The notes below the pieces were generated by a model, which saw only the letters and a list, made by a program, of their open reading frames with translations, made no database searches and was not told the DNA's origin. Shown here piece by piece: positions 17,301 to 26,149 of a DNA stretch of 63,135 nt (the first letter of the stretch is position 1; each line of letters begins with the position of its first letter). Made by a program: the position numbers and the translations under genes. The stretch comes from SZAS-103 sp038234715 (GTDB lineage: Bacteria; Pseudomonadota; Gammaproteobacteria; Xanthomonadales; Xanthomonadaceae): contig JBBQTD010000016.1 of NCBI GenBank assembly GCA_038234715.1, forward strand, positions 1 to 63,135. Reading direction: 5' to 3'.

Positions 17301-20300
17301 TCTTCCCGAGCCCACCACGCCAACACTTCCGGTCCAGATGGACGAAACGGAAGAAGAACCGGGCGAGTTCGCTGGAACAGGGCATGCGGAGGGAATGTGG
17401 GAAGCCGACATGGCCGGTGCACATTCAAGAGAGGCGGAGGCCGAAGCTGCCGCCGCGCATGAAGCCGAACGTATCGCAGCAGAACACGCAGAGGCAGAAC
17501 GAGTAGCAGCAGAATACGCCGAGGCAGAACGTATAGCAGAGGAGCAAGCCGAAGCTGAACGCATCGCGGCGGAGCAAGCCGCAGCCGAACGCGCTGCAGC
17601 AGAGCAGGCCGAAGCCGAACGCGTCGCAGCAGAGCAGGCCGAAGCCGAACGTGATGCAGCAGAACACGCAGAGGCAGTTCGTTTAGCAGAGGAGCAAGCC
17701 GAAGTCGAACGGATCGCGGCGGAGCACGCCGAAGCAGAGCGGGTTGAGGCCGAGCATGCCGAAGCCGAGCGCGCTGCAGCAGAGCAGGCCGAAATCGGGC
17801 GCATTGCCGCGGAGCAGGCCGAGGCCGAGCGGATTGCAGCCGAAAATGTCGAAGCGGAGCGCGTTGCAGCGGAGCAGGCCGAACGGCTTGCTGCGCAAAG
17901 CGCGGATGCCGATCGCGAAGCAGCAGAGCAGGCTGAGGCTGAGCGTCGCGCTGCTGAGGCAGAAGCTGAACGCCTCGAATATGAAAAGCTTGAAGCTGAA
18001 TACGCCGAGGCGGATCGTCTTGCCGCCGAAAAACGCGCCGAAGCCGACGGCACGACAAACCAGCAATCAGAAGTCGAGCGCGACGTGGTACATGTCGAAG
18101 TCGAGCCAACTGCGGGGGAACTTACGGAAGTCGAGGCGTCAGCCGCTGAACCGGCCGCGATCGACGACCGCGACGGTGAACGCCTTGCTGACGAACACGC
18201 GGAAGCTGAGCGGTTTGCTGCTGAGCAAGAAGCAGAACGTGCCGCAGCAGCACAAGTGGAGGCCGAACGCATCGCGGCCCAGCACGCAGAGGCCGAACGG
18301 CTGGCTGCAGAACAGGAAGCCGACCGCGTCGCTGCGGAACAGGCCGAAGCCGAGCGCATTGCCACCGAACAGGCCGAAGCCGAGCGCGTTGCAGCGGAAC
18401 AGGCCGAGTCCGAACGCATTGCCCTGGAGCGGGCTCAGGCGGAGCACGTCGCAGCAGAGCAGGCAGAAACCGAGCGCGTCGCGGCGGAGCAAGCTGAGGT
18501 CGAGCGCATTGCAGCCGAACAAGAAGCCGAACGCGTTGCAGCGGAACAGGCCGAAGCCGAACGCATGGCTTCCGAGCAGGAAGCCGAGCGTGTCGCGGCC
18601 GAACATGCCGAAGCCGAACGTGTGGCGGCAAAACATGCCGAAGCCGAACGTGTGGCGGCAGAACATGCCGATCGCATAGCAGCCGAGCACGCCGCAACGG
18701 AACGTGCCGTTGCCGAGCAGGAAGCCGAGCGCGCCGCCGCCGAACAGGAATCCCAGCGGGTCCAAGCGGACCTGGTGGAAGCCGAACGCGTCGCAGCCGA
18801 ACAGGCCGAAGCGGATCGGGTTGTGCTTGAGAAACAACTGCTCCAGTCAGTCGTGACCGAGCAGGATGACAGCGTGCGAATCGCCAGAACCAAGCTGGAA
18901 GTGGCGCGCGCCGCAGCAGAGCAGGCCGAGGCCGATCGTGTTGCCGCGGACAAGCGTCGCGCTGGCAAAGCCGCCAAGAAAGCCGCCGCGCAACATCTTG
19001 CGGAAGCGAAGGCTTCAGTCGAACGCGCGACAGCCGAGCTGGCCGAAGCCGAGCGCATTGCCGCCGAGCGCGTTACAGCCGAGCAGGAACAAGCGGAGCA
19101 GGCTGCAACCGCGAGGGCCGCAGCCGAACGCGCCGACACCGAGGCACTGGGTGCAGAAGTCGCCGAGGCCGCGCAGAGGGCAGTCGCCGAGCGTTCGGAA
19201 GCCGAAGATGCCGCGCAACACGAACCAGCCGCCGCGCGGACGGCGGAAGCCGCATTCGCGTTTGATCACGCCGAGATCGACGCCGACCCGAATGAGCCGC
19301 TGGATCTGACCGACATCGATCCGGAATTGCTGGATATCTTCATCGAGGAAACCACCGACATCCTTGACCACTCCGACGGACTTCTGACACGCCTTCGTGT
19401 CACTCCGTCGGAACGCGAGCCTGTGGTCGGGTTGCAGCGCGACCTGCATACGCTCAAGGGCGGCGCGCGGATGTGCGGCATGATGTCCATGGGCGAGCTC
19501 GCACACGCGATGGAGTCGGTGCTTGAAGCCGCCGCCGAACTGCGCATGGAGTTGGGCCCACAGGGGCTGGGTGTCCTCGAGCAGGGCTTCGATCGCTTGC
19601 ACGGGATGCTCTCGCGCATTCAGCATCGCCAGGCAGTCGCCTTGCCCGAACACCTGATCGCAGTGTTCAACGCGCTTGCGCACGGTGAGGTCGCGCCACT
19701 GCCGTTGCCGACACGGGCCCCTCGGGCCCCGGCTCCGACGTCCGAGGCTGCAGAGCCGATCGAGTCGACAACGACGCAAGCCGAAGATATTGCCGCGCCA
19801 ATCGAAGAATCTGCAGCTGCGACAGAGGATGCAGAGGCCCCGGCCGAAGCAACCGATGTCGTCCAGCCAGCGCGCGCCAAGCCAGCGCTCAAGCCGTTGT
19901 CGGTGCCGGTGGAAGCCACGTTCGACGACGACGACGACATTGGCGTGCGAGCGCCACAGGAGCAGGTGCGTATCCGCGCCGACCTGCTCGATCGCCTGGT
20001 GAACTACGCAGGCGAGGTCGCGATTTATCGCGCACGTCTGGAACAGCAACTCGGCACGTTCCGCACGCACCTCGATGAACTCGAGCAGACCACGATGCGT
20101 CTGCGCCAGCAATTGCGCAAACTGGAGATCGAGACCGAAGCGCAGATCAGTGCGCGGTACCAGCGCGCTGGCGAAGGCGAAGAATCGTTCGATCCGCTCG
20201 AACTCGACCGCTTCTCAACCCAGCAGCAGTTGACCCGCGCGTTGGCCGAGTCCGCGGCGGACATGACCAGCCTGCACGTATCGCTGGACGATGTGACCCG

Positions 20301-21777
20301 TCAGTACGAGACCCTGCTGCTGCAACAGTCGCGGGTGAGTTCGGAACTGCAGGACGGTCTGATGCGTACGCGCATGGTGCCGTTCGACGCGCTTGTTCCG
20401 CGCCTGCGCCGCGTTGTGCGTCAGACCGCGACCGAAACCGGCAAGCAGATACTGCTGAAGGTCGAGGGCGCGCAGGGCGAGATGGATCGCAATGTGCTCG
20501 ACCGCATGACCGCGCCGCTGGAGCATATGCTGCGCAACGCGGTGGTGCATGGACTTGAAACGCCGCAAGTCCGACGCGAGGCCGGCAAGAGCGAGGAAGG
20601 CACGGTCACCGTCAGCGTGCATCGTGAAGGATCGGAAGTCGTGATGCTGGTCACCGACGATGGCCGCGGCCTGGATCGTGACGCGATCCGGCGCAAGGCG
20701 ATCGAGCGCGGCTTGCTCAAGGCCGACGCGGAGGTCGGCGACACCACGTTGTATGCATTCATCCTCGAGAGCGGATTCTCGACTGCCGACAGCGTGAGTC
20801 GCCTGGCTGGACGTGGCGTCGGCATGGACGTGGTGCACAACGAGATCCGCCAGCTCGGTGGCTCGCTGCAGCTCAACTCCACCCAGGGCAAAGGCACCCA
20901 GTTCACGATCCGCCTGCCATTCACGCTCGCGGTGACCCAGGCTGCCCTGGTCAAGATCGGCGAAACCAGCTTTGCGGTACCGATCTCGTCAGTGCAGGGC
21001 GTTGGTCGCATCGCACGCTCCGAGCTGGAAAAGCAGCTTGCGTCGGCGAATCCGGTCTACGTGTATGCCGGCGAGGACTACGCGATCCACGACCTCGGCC
21101 GCCTGCTCGGTGGCGCTCCCGCCAAGGCGCAAAGCAGCTTGCAGATGCCGTTGCTGTTGTCGCGTTCTGGTGATGTGCGCGCGGCGATCTGCGTGGACGA
21201 GGTGCTCGGCAGCCGCGAGATCGTGGTCAAGCCGGTGGGTCCGCAGGTCAGCTCGATTCCCGGCATCTTCGGCGCGACCATCATGGGCGACGGCGGGGTG
21301 ATGGTGATCCTCGACGTCGTGCCGCTGGTACGTCGTGTTGCTGCCCAGGTCCTGATCGAAGACCGGGTTGTCGAACCAGAACAGGAAGTCCGGCGGGTTC
21401 CCCTGGTCATGGTGGTCGACGATTCGATCACGATGCGCAAGGTCACCGGTCGCGTGCTTGAGCGCAACAACATGGAAGTGCTGGCCGCGAAGGACGGCCT
21501 GGACGCAATCGAGAAGATGGTCGATCGCGTGCCGGACGTGATGCTGCTGGATATCGAAATGCCACGCATGGACGGCTACGAACTCGCCACCCACATGCGC
21601 AACGATACGCGCCTGCGCGATGTGCCGATCATCATGATTACGTCGCGATCCGGCGAAAAGCATCGCCAGCGCGCGTTCGAGATTGGCGTCAACCGCTATC
21701 TGGGCAAGCCCTATCAGGAAGCCGAATTGATGCGTAACGTGTTTGAACTGCTCGCACCGGTGCACAACGATGGCTGA
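14362..21777 (+). CDS. chpA: ChpA/PilL hybrid chemotaxis histidine kinase with a giant Ala/Glu-rich coiled coil
   Basis: A 2471-residue CheA-type kinase. HPt-like regions: a degenerate one near His51 (QLHQVQGTLRM), His715 (FHTLKGSGRL), His900 (VHTISGAF) and His1696 (LHTLKGGARM). Residues about 1020-1630 are a long low-complexity stretch of near-decapeptide units such as AEQAEAERVA, predicted to be helical. Then come the dimerisation helices (from about 1870), the ATPase domain (HMLRNAVVHGLE, VTDDGRGLDRD, GRGVGMDVVHNEI), a CheW-like domain (about 2190-2330) and a receiver domain with Asp2397 (MLLDIEMPRMDGYE). It phosphorylates PilG and PilH to control type IV pili. Confidence 0.95.
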   Translation: MRLQQDSNFTTLSWVKPELDETLRQARQALEAHVEHGAERGQMQVCVAQLHQVQGTLRMVELYGAAMVAEEMEQLANALLGDGVANREEAYGALMRSIMQLPDYLERLQSGHKDIPMVLLPLLNDLRGARGEKVVPESVLFSVDLTRPLPASTGAPHAALDNELLRANLDPLHTIFQNALLPWLRDVERPEHMTVLADVCSRVLGLLSVEPARKLFWVSSQILEALRSGAFVASKPLKQALARLEHEIKRLSHDGESAFVAAPPTELTKQLLYYVASAPTDDARIVAVREVFGLDKQQHDESELAHARGSLTGHNRELLDTVSAGIKEDLLRVKEALDMHLRTSGAPVAELAPQAEALGAIADTLGMLGLGIPRRVVQDQRTAIQSLSSGQRVADESALLDIAGALLYVEASLDDQVARLGQAPDEQSQDGAAMPLRESQQALDALIKESVANFVQARQCFVAFIEAGWDHAQLHDVPRLLDEVSGAMHLLEQLRAARQLHAFSVFTQIELVQLQRVPDAFQMDRLADALASLEYYLEALRDHRPQRDRILELAEHGLVALGYWPVPAAAEQTIADAARPKAKVAPAAPAVLEAPAPAMVEAAPVAEVAQRAESAAERVATPTDEPIETVAAAEGPAPVVSEPVAEVSAAVAPTAPAVPRINYGFAENAEIDDDIREVFIEELDEETTNLNQLFAEWSAAPTETDVLRPLRRVFHTLKGSGRLVGALELGEFSWHVESMLNRVLDGSRPASQAVVALVGLAADTLPEFRAALMGNGTVTADIAGLIVYADRVAAGEEVFYAPAAPAVVEPAVVEPAVVETVAEPVVETVAEEAAVSQEEIEVAATEEEAVPEGEYASVDPVLLEILRAEVEAHLQTIQHWSATAAVSPAKATDALLRAVHTISGAFAMTEVPLITDVLSPTEGYIRRLLAHREQPSAAGIALIGDVAVAIEGVLAALQQSRPMIAPQEVLADRAVALRDALPEPTTPTLPVQMDETEEEPGEFAGTGHAEGMWEADMAGAHSREAEAEAAAAHEAERIAAEHAEAERVAAEYAEAERIAEEQAEAERIAAEQAAAERAAAEQAEAERVAAEQAEAERDAAEHAEAVRLAEEQAEVERIAAEHAEAERVEAEHAEAERAAAEQAEIGRIAAEQAEAERIAAENVEAERVAAEQAERLAAQSADADREAAEQAEAERRAAEAEAERLEYEKLEAEYAEADRLAAEKRAEADGTTNQQSEVERDVVHVEVEPTAGELTEVEASAAEPAAIDDRDGERLADEHAEAERFAAEQEAERAAAAQVEAERIAAQHAEAERLAAEQEADRVAAEQAEAERIATEQAEAERVAAEQAESERIALERAQAEHVAAEQAETERVAAEQAEVERIAAEQEAERVAAEQAEAERMASEQEAERVAAEHAEAERVAAKHAEAERVAAEHADRIAAEHAATERAVAEQEAERAAAEQESQRVQADLVEAERVAAEQAEADRVVLEKQLLQSVVTEQDDSVRIARTKLEVARAAAEQAEADRVAADKRRAGKAAKKAAAQHLAEAKASVERATAELAEAERIAAERVTAEQEQAEQAATARAAAERADTEALGAEVAEAAQRAVAERSEAEDAAQHEPAAARTAEAAFAFDHAEIDADPNEPLDLTDIDPELLDIFIEETTDILDHSDGLLTRLRVTPSEREPVVGLQRDLHTLKGGARMCGMMSMGELAHAMESVLEAAAELRMELGPQGLGVLEQGFDRLHGMLSRIQHRQAVALPEHLIAVFNALAHGEVAPLPLPTRAPRAPAPTSEAAEPIESTTTQAEDIAAPIEESAAATEDAEAPAEATDVVQPARAKPALKPLSVPVEATFDDDDDIGVRAPQEQVRIRADLLDRLVNYAGEVAIYRARLEQQLGTFRTHLDELEQTTMRLRQQLRKLEIETEAQISARYQRAGEGEESFDPLELDRFSTQQQLTRALAESAADMTSLHVSLDDVTRQYETLLLQQSRVSSELQDGLMRTRMVPFDALVPRLRRVVRQTATETGKQILLKVEGAQGEMDRNVLDRMTAPLEHMLRNAVVHGLETPQVRREAGKSEEGTVTVSVHREGSEVVMLVTDDGRGLDRDAIRRKAIERGLLKADAEVGDTTLYAFILESGFSTADSVSRLAGRGVGMDVVHNEIRQLGGSLQLNSTQGKGTQFTIRLPFTLAVTQAALVKIGETSFAVPISSVQGVGRIARSELEKQLASANPVYVYAGEDYAIHDLGRLLGGAPAKAQSSLQMPLLLSRSGDVRAAICVDEVLGSREIVVKPVGPQVSSIPGIFGATIMGDGGVMVILDVVPLVRRVAAQVLIEDRVVEPEQEVRRVPLVMVVDDSITMRKVTGRVLERNNMEVLAAKDGLDAIEKMVDRVPDVMLLDIEMPRMDGYELATHMRNDTRLRDVPIIMITSRSGEKHRQRAFEIGVNRYLGKPYQEAELMRNVFELLAPVHNDG
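17430..19230 (+). repeat. In-frame ~30-bp (decapeptide) repeats inside chpA
   Basis: Tandem degenerate units built on GCAGAGCAGGCCGAAGCCGA (consensus peptide AEQAEAERVA, ten residues; some nine) run for about 1.8 kb. The reading frame is maintained throughout. Internal duplications such as the pair of GTGGCGGCA-AACATGCCGAAGC units near 18610-18670 suggest expansion by slippage or unequal recombination. Confidence 0.85.
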
Positions 21778-23263
21778 CCCAGCGCCGCGCGTCGTGGTCC
21801 TGGGTCGCCCCGGCGAGGCCCAGCAGCAGCTGCAGCATGCGCTCGACGAGCTCGGCGCGCAGACGCTTGCGGTTGGCGATTTCGACCAGCTCGATCCAGT
21901 GAAGATGCGCGAGCAGCAGCCGGATGTGTGGCTGGTAAGCATGGACGAGAACACCGACGCCGCGCGGCTCGAACGTTGGCAACCCCTGTTTGACGACCCC
22001 GACGCAACGGTGATCTTCGACGACGCCGACGTGACGCGTCGCCTGAGCGGCTGGGACCTTGCGCGCTGGGCGCGTCATCTTGCCGCAAAAGTGCTGGGTC
22101 GCAATGATGTGTTACCGCCTGTGAGTCCGGATGCCGAACGGTTGCCGCGCTCGTCCGCGAGCGAAGCCGATGATGGGTCGGACATGCATGCCCCGGGCCC
22201 CGCGGATTCAGGCACGGCCGATTCGACCCGGCCCGATCCAGGCGAATCCGATTCCGTGGTTCCGATGGCGAACGACGCGGTTGAGTACGACGCGCCTTCT
22301 GCCTCTCCTGAAAAAATCGGTCTGTCGCTCATGGACGATGCCGATTTTGCGGCGCTCAGCGCAAGTTTCGATTCCGAGCGCAAGCAAACCGAGACGGAAT
22401 CTGAAGCGCACGAGCCTGCGATTGCGCTGGACGATCTGCTGGCTGAGCAATCCGACCATCCTGCCGGCACCGACCAAGCCGACAGCGAAGGCAGCGCGGA
22501 CGCGCACGTACCCGCAGCTGATGCACCGGCTGCCACTGAATCGAAGTCAGGCCTGTCATTGCTGGACATGAATGCCGACCTTTCGACTCCGCGCACCGCA
22601 AAGCCGCCAGCCCCGGAAGTCGCCATCGACGTCAGCCACCTCGAACTTGCGCCATTGGAAGAAGGCACCGGGGGCGAGGATTCCGCAGACGCGTCCGCGA
22701 CCTCGCCCGTCGGTGTATCAGGGGTGCACACAGGCATCCAGGGCAATGGCGGGTTGATCGCGATCGTCGCCGGTCTGGGCGGACCCGATGCAGTTCGCCA
22801 GTTCCTGGGCGCCCTGCCGCTGACACTGCGCGTGCCAGTACTGCTGTGGCAACACCTGGACGCGGGCAAGCACGACCGCCTCGCGCAACAACTGGGCAAA
22901 GCCACCAAGCTGCCTGTCTATCTGGCCCAGTCGGGCGAGCTCGCACGTCCCGGCGCGATCGGAGTCATGGGTGCTGGCCTGGGAGTCATAAGCGACAGCG
23001 GTTGGTGGATCGAAGCCGGCAGTGCCCGCCCCAGCCAGGGCTTGGCTGCGGCGTTGAATGATCCAACCACCATCGTGGCAATTCTCAGTGGTGCCGATCC
23101 GGGCATCGTCGAGTCGGCGCGAGCGCACATCGCAAACGGCGGCAAGGTGCTGGTGCAAACGGCAGCAACGTGTTTCGACGGCACCGCGGCCAGCGCCCTT
23201 GAGAGCCAGGGCGTGAAGTCGGGGTCACCGGTCGAACTGGCGGCACTGGCGACGGCGGGCTGA
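21770..23263 (+). CDS. chpB: ChpB-like CheB methylesterase homologue lacking the catalytic serine
   Basis: The start overlaps the chpA stop by eight bases. The first ~120 residues look like a degenerate receiver (PRVVVLGRPGEAQQQLQHAL), the middle (about 125-325) is acidic and disordered, and the last ~170 residues align to the CheB methylesterase domain (LIAIVAGLGGPDAVRQFL, VPVLLWQHLDAGKHDRL, IVAILSGADPGIVES). The His of QH and the Asp near the end are kept, but the Ser-Thr of the ASTGG motif reads AGLGG, so esterase activity is unlikely. Probably a structural or regulatory remnant in the Pil-Chp complex. Confidence 0.8.
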   Translation: MADPAPRVVVLGRPGEAQQQLQHALDELGAQTLAVGDFDQLDPVKMREQQPDVWLVSMDENTDAARLERWQPLFDDPDATVIFDDADVTRRLSGWDLARWARHLAAKVLGRNDVLPPVSPDAERLPRSSASEADDGSDMHAPGPADSGTADSTRPDPGESDSVVPMANDAVEYDAPSASPEKIGLSLMDDADFAALSASFDSERKQTETESEAHEPAIALDDLLAEQSDHPAGTDQADSEGSADAHVPAADAPAATESKSGLSLLDMNADLSTPRTAKPPAPEVAIDVSHLELAPLEEGTGGEDSADASATSPVGVSGVHTGIQGNGGLIAIVAGLGGPDAVRQFLGALPLTLRVPVLLWQHLDAGKHDRLAQQLGKATKLPVYLAQSGELARPGAIGVMGAGLGVISDSGWWIEAGSARPSQGLAAALNDPTTIVAILSGADPGIVESARAHIANGGKVLVQTAATCFDGTAASALESQGVKSGSPVELAALATAG

Positions 23264-23322
23264 GCCGCCAGCCGCAATGACATTCCTTTTCCAATGACTG
23301 ACCACCCCTCGAGCGCCAGCTG

Positions 23323-23811
23323 ATGAATGCTCCCACGACCCATGACATTCGCGGCGTGCTGATTTCGGTCAGTGGCGGCAAGGTGTTGTTGCCCAATGCT
23401 TCGGTCGCCGAGGTGATCACGTATTCCGATCCCGAGCCGGTACCCGGCGCGCCCGCGTGGCTGCTGGGACGCGTGCGCTGGCGCGGTTGGGCATTGCCGA
23501 TCGTGTCGTATTCGCGGCTGGTCGGCTGGTCGCAGGAAGCGGCCGCGCTGGGGGCCAAGGTCGCCGTCCTCAAGGCGGTCGACAAGCATCCGAAAATGCC
23601 TTATTTCGCGGTGCTGACCCAAGGGTTTCCGCGCCTGGTCACGATTGCCGAGAGCGCGCTGCTCGAAGACACCGACCAGGACATCGATCTGCCTGACGGC
23701 GTCTACTCGCAGGCCCGGTTCAACGACGAACCCGTCGTGGTTCCCGACTTGCCGAATGTGGAAAAGCAGATCGTGGATGTGCTGCACCTCGCCGATACCG
23801 GGGCTGCCTAG
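23323..23811 (+). CDS. chpC: ChpC CheW-like adaptor
   Basis: A 162-residue CheW-domain protein (IRGVLISVSGGKVLLPNASV, WLLGRVRWRGWALPIVSYSR) at the end of the Pil-Chp operon, as ChpC is in Pseudomonas. ChpC is thought to connect other receptors or second-messenger input to ChpA. It lies 59 bp after the chpB-like gene and converges on rsmE with a 40-bp gap. Confidence 0.88.
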   Translation: MNAPTTHDIRGVLISVSGGKVLLPNASVAEVITYSDPEPVPGAPAWLLGRVRWRGWALPIVSYSRLVGWSQEAAALGAKVAVLKAVDKHPKMPYFAVLTQGFPRLVTIAESALLEDTDQDIDLPDGVYSQARFNDEPVVVPDLPNVEKQIVDVLHLADTGAA

Positions 23812-23851
23812 AAACCCGCAAGCCGGAATTTTCCGCTGGCTCCAGCGGGCT

Positions 23852-24604
23852 TCAGCGCAAGTCGCCAGCAAAGGCCTGAAGCGCCGCAAGCGCCGCGAGT
23901 CCAGCGGTTTCCGTTCGCAGGATGCGCGGGCCAAGCCGGAGCCCACGAAAACCCGACGCATTCAATTGCAGATGGTCGCGATCCGAGAGCCCGCCTTCAG
24001 GCCCGACCACCAGATGGATCGGCCCGATCGCGTCCTTCGGAACGAAACTCCCGCCCAGTGCGTCCGTGAGGGAGTCGCCTTCGGGGTCCAGTGCAAGGCG
24101 GATCGCCCCGGGTTCCACCCCGGCAACATACGCAGCCAGTGTTTCCGGCTCGCCGATCCGCGGAACGCGCGCGCGACCGCTCTGCTCGCAAGCCGCCACC
24201 GCCACTGCCTGCCAGTGCGCATGCCGTCGCCCGGCGCGTTCGGCATCGAGCCTGACCTCGGTGCGTTCGGTGACGATCGGCTGGATCGTCAAAACGCCGA
24301 GCTCAGTCGCTTTCTGGATCACCCAATCCATCTTCTCGCCGCGCGCAAGCGCCTGGGCCAGCACGATCCGCAACGGCGACTCCGAACAGTTCGGAGTCGC
24401 GTCGAGGATCCGCGCCTTCGCACTGCGCTTGCCAACCTCGACGAGTGTCGCGTGGTAGTCCATGCGATCGCCATTGCACAACATCAGTGGCGCGCCTTCA
24501 GCCAGGCGCAGCACGCGAAGCAGGTGCTCGCAAGCGGGCGCCGGCAAGCCGACCGTCTCGCCGACTCTTAGCGGCACCGTTACGTGGACGCGCGGGATTC
24601 TCAT
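23852..24604 (-). CDS. rsmE: 16S rRNA (uracil1498-N3)-methyltransferase
   Basis: RsmE methylates U1498 of 16S rRNA. The 250-residue product has the N-terminal PUA-like part (HLLRVLRLAEGAPLMLCNGD) and the SPOUT domain with ARGEKMDWVIQKATELGV, VGPEGGLSDRD and the knot motif LRLGPRILRTETAGLAAL. The gene converges on chpC and is followed upstream by bioA on the same strand (68 bp gap). Confidence 0.95.
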   Translation of the reverse strand: MRIPRVHVTVPLRVGETVGLPAPACEHLLRVLRLAEGAPLMLCNGDRMDYHATLVEVGKRSAKARILDATPNCSESPLRIVLAQALARGEKMDWVIQKATELGVLTIQPIVTERTEVRLDAERAGRRHAHWQAVAVAACEQSGRARVPRIGEPETLAAYVAGVEPGAIRLALDPEGDSLTDALGGSFVPKDAIGPIHLVVGPEGGLSDRDHLQLNASGFRGLRLGPRILRTETAGLAALAALQAFAGDLR

Positions 24605-24672
24605 GTCGGAATTCCAGTCACCAGTACAATTCTGCCACGCGACCGCCTGGGAGCGGTCCCTTCAGGCCCGAA

Positions 24673-26052
24673 TCACGCGCACGCCACCGCGATTGCCTCG
24701 CTGGTGACCTCGGCAAGCAGCGACAGATCCGATTCGGACACGCAATAGGGCGGCATCCAGTACAACACGTCGCCGAGTGGTCGCAGGACCACGCCCCTGG
24801 AGAGCGCATGCCGGTACGCGCGCAGGCCGCGACGTTCGGAAGCGGCGAATGGTGTGCGCAGGCGCGCGTCGACCGCGAGTTCGATCGCCAGGATCATTCC
24901 GGTCTGGCGCACTTCGGCGACATGCGGATTTTCGACAAGCGGCGCCGCCAGCTTCGCCATCATTGCTGCCGTCGCGCGATTGCGCTCGATCACCGGTTCC
25001 TGCGCGAATGTCTGCAGCACCGCGAGCGCCGCACTGCATGCGAGGGGATTGCCGGTATAGCTGTGCGAGTGCAGGAAGGCCTTCTGCGCGGCATATTCGG
25101 CGTAGAACGCGGCATACACGCGTTCGGTGGTGAGCACGGCCGAAAGCGGCAACATGCCACCGGTCAATCCCTTGGACAGCAGCAGGAAGTCCGGGGTGAC
25201 CTGCGCCTGCTCGCAAGCGAACAGGGTGCCGGTGCGACCGAACCCGACTGCGATCTCGTCGGCGATCAGCAACACGCCGTGCACATCGCACAGGCGGCGG
25301 GCCTCGGCGAGATAGCGCGGGTGGTGCATGCGCATGCCGCCGGCGCATTGCACCAGCGGTTCGACGATAAGCGCGCAGACACTCTGGCCGTGTACTTCGA
25401 GCAGGCGTCGCAAGCGATCCGCGGCGCGCATTGCGCAGGCCTGCGCGTCTTCGCCGGGTTCGCAAAGCCAGGCATCCGGCGATGGCGCGAAGACCGGCTC
25501 CAGCAACAGCGGCGCATAGGTGCTGCGATACAGCGCGACATCGGTGACCGCGAGCGCGCCCAGGGTTTCGCCGTGGTAGCCGCCGGTCAGTGCAATGAAC
25601 TTCGTGCGCCCCGTATGGCCGTTGTTGCGGTGGAAATGAAAGCTCATCTTCAGCGCGACTTCGACCGCGGACGACCCGTTGTCGGCATAGAACACCTTCG
25701 CCAGTCCGCGCGGCGCAACCGCGACCAGCGCTTCGGCAAGTTCGATCGCGGGCGCATGGCCGAATCCGGCCAGCAGTACGTGATCGAGAGCATCGAGTTG
25801 CTTCTTCAACGCATTCACCAGGCGCGGATCGCGATGGCCGAACAGGCATGTCCACCAGCTGGACACCGCGTCGAGATAGCGCTTGCCGTCCATGTCGGTG
25901 ATCCACGCGCCTTCGGCCGAACGCACCGGCAACAATGGGATCTGCGCGCGCTCGTCCTGTGCGCCGGCATGGTCGTGCATCTGCGTGCACGGGTGCCACA
26001 ACACCGCGAGATCGCGCGTCATCCATGCCTGGTTGGTGCGCTCTGGTACCAT
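24673..26052 (-). CDS. bioA: Adenosylmethionine-8-amino-7-oxononanoate aminotransferase
   Basis: This PLP-dependent class III aminotransferase makes 7,8-diaminopelargonate in biotin synthesis. Motifs: LWHPCTQMHDH near the start, YADNGSSAVEVALKMSFHFH, LTGGYHGETLGAL, IADEIAVGFGRTGTLFACE and the PLP-lysine segment LLLSKGLTGGMLPLSAV. At 459 residues it has the usual length. No other bio gene is in the window. It is divergent from gspN. Confidence 0.95.
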   Translation of the reverse strand: MVPERTNQAWMTRDLAVLWHPCTQMHDHAGAQDERAQIPLLPVRSAEGAWITDMDGKRYLDAVSSWWTCLFGHRDPRLVNALKKQLDALDHVLLAGFGHAPAIELAEALVAVAPRGLAKVFYADNGSSAVEVALKMSFHFHRNNGHTGRTKFIALTGGYHGETLGALAVTDVALYRSTYAPLLLEPVFAPSPDAWLCEPGEDAQACAMRAADRLRRLLEVHGQSVCALIVEPLVQCAGGMRMHHPRYLAEARRLCDVHGVLLIADEIAVGFGRTGTLFACEQAQVTPDFLLLSKGLTGGMLPLSAVLTTERVYAAFYAEYAAQKAFLHSHSYTGNPLACSAALAVLQTFAQEPVIERNRATAAMMAKLAAPLVENPHVAEVRQTGMILAIELAVDARLRTPFAASERRGLRAYRHALSRGVVLRPLGDVLYWMPPYCVSESDLSLLAEVTSEAIAVACA

Positions 26053-26149
26053 TGTCGCGAACGTCCGATGATTCGATGCGCCCCATCATCCTGTCCCTTC
26101 CTTCCGGTGTCCATGCGCCGCGCGCAGTCGTCCGCACCCTGGATCGTGC

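Noticed and set aside
17130..19139. Ser/Ala- and Arg-rich ORFs antisense to chpA
   Set aside because: They are reverse translations of the decapeptide repeat in a gene with a secure forward frame.
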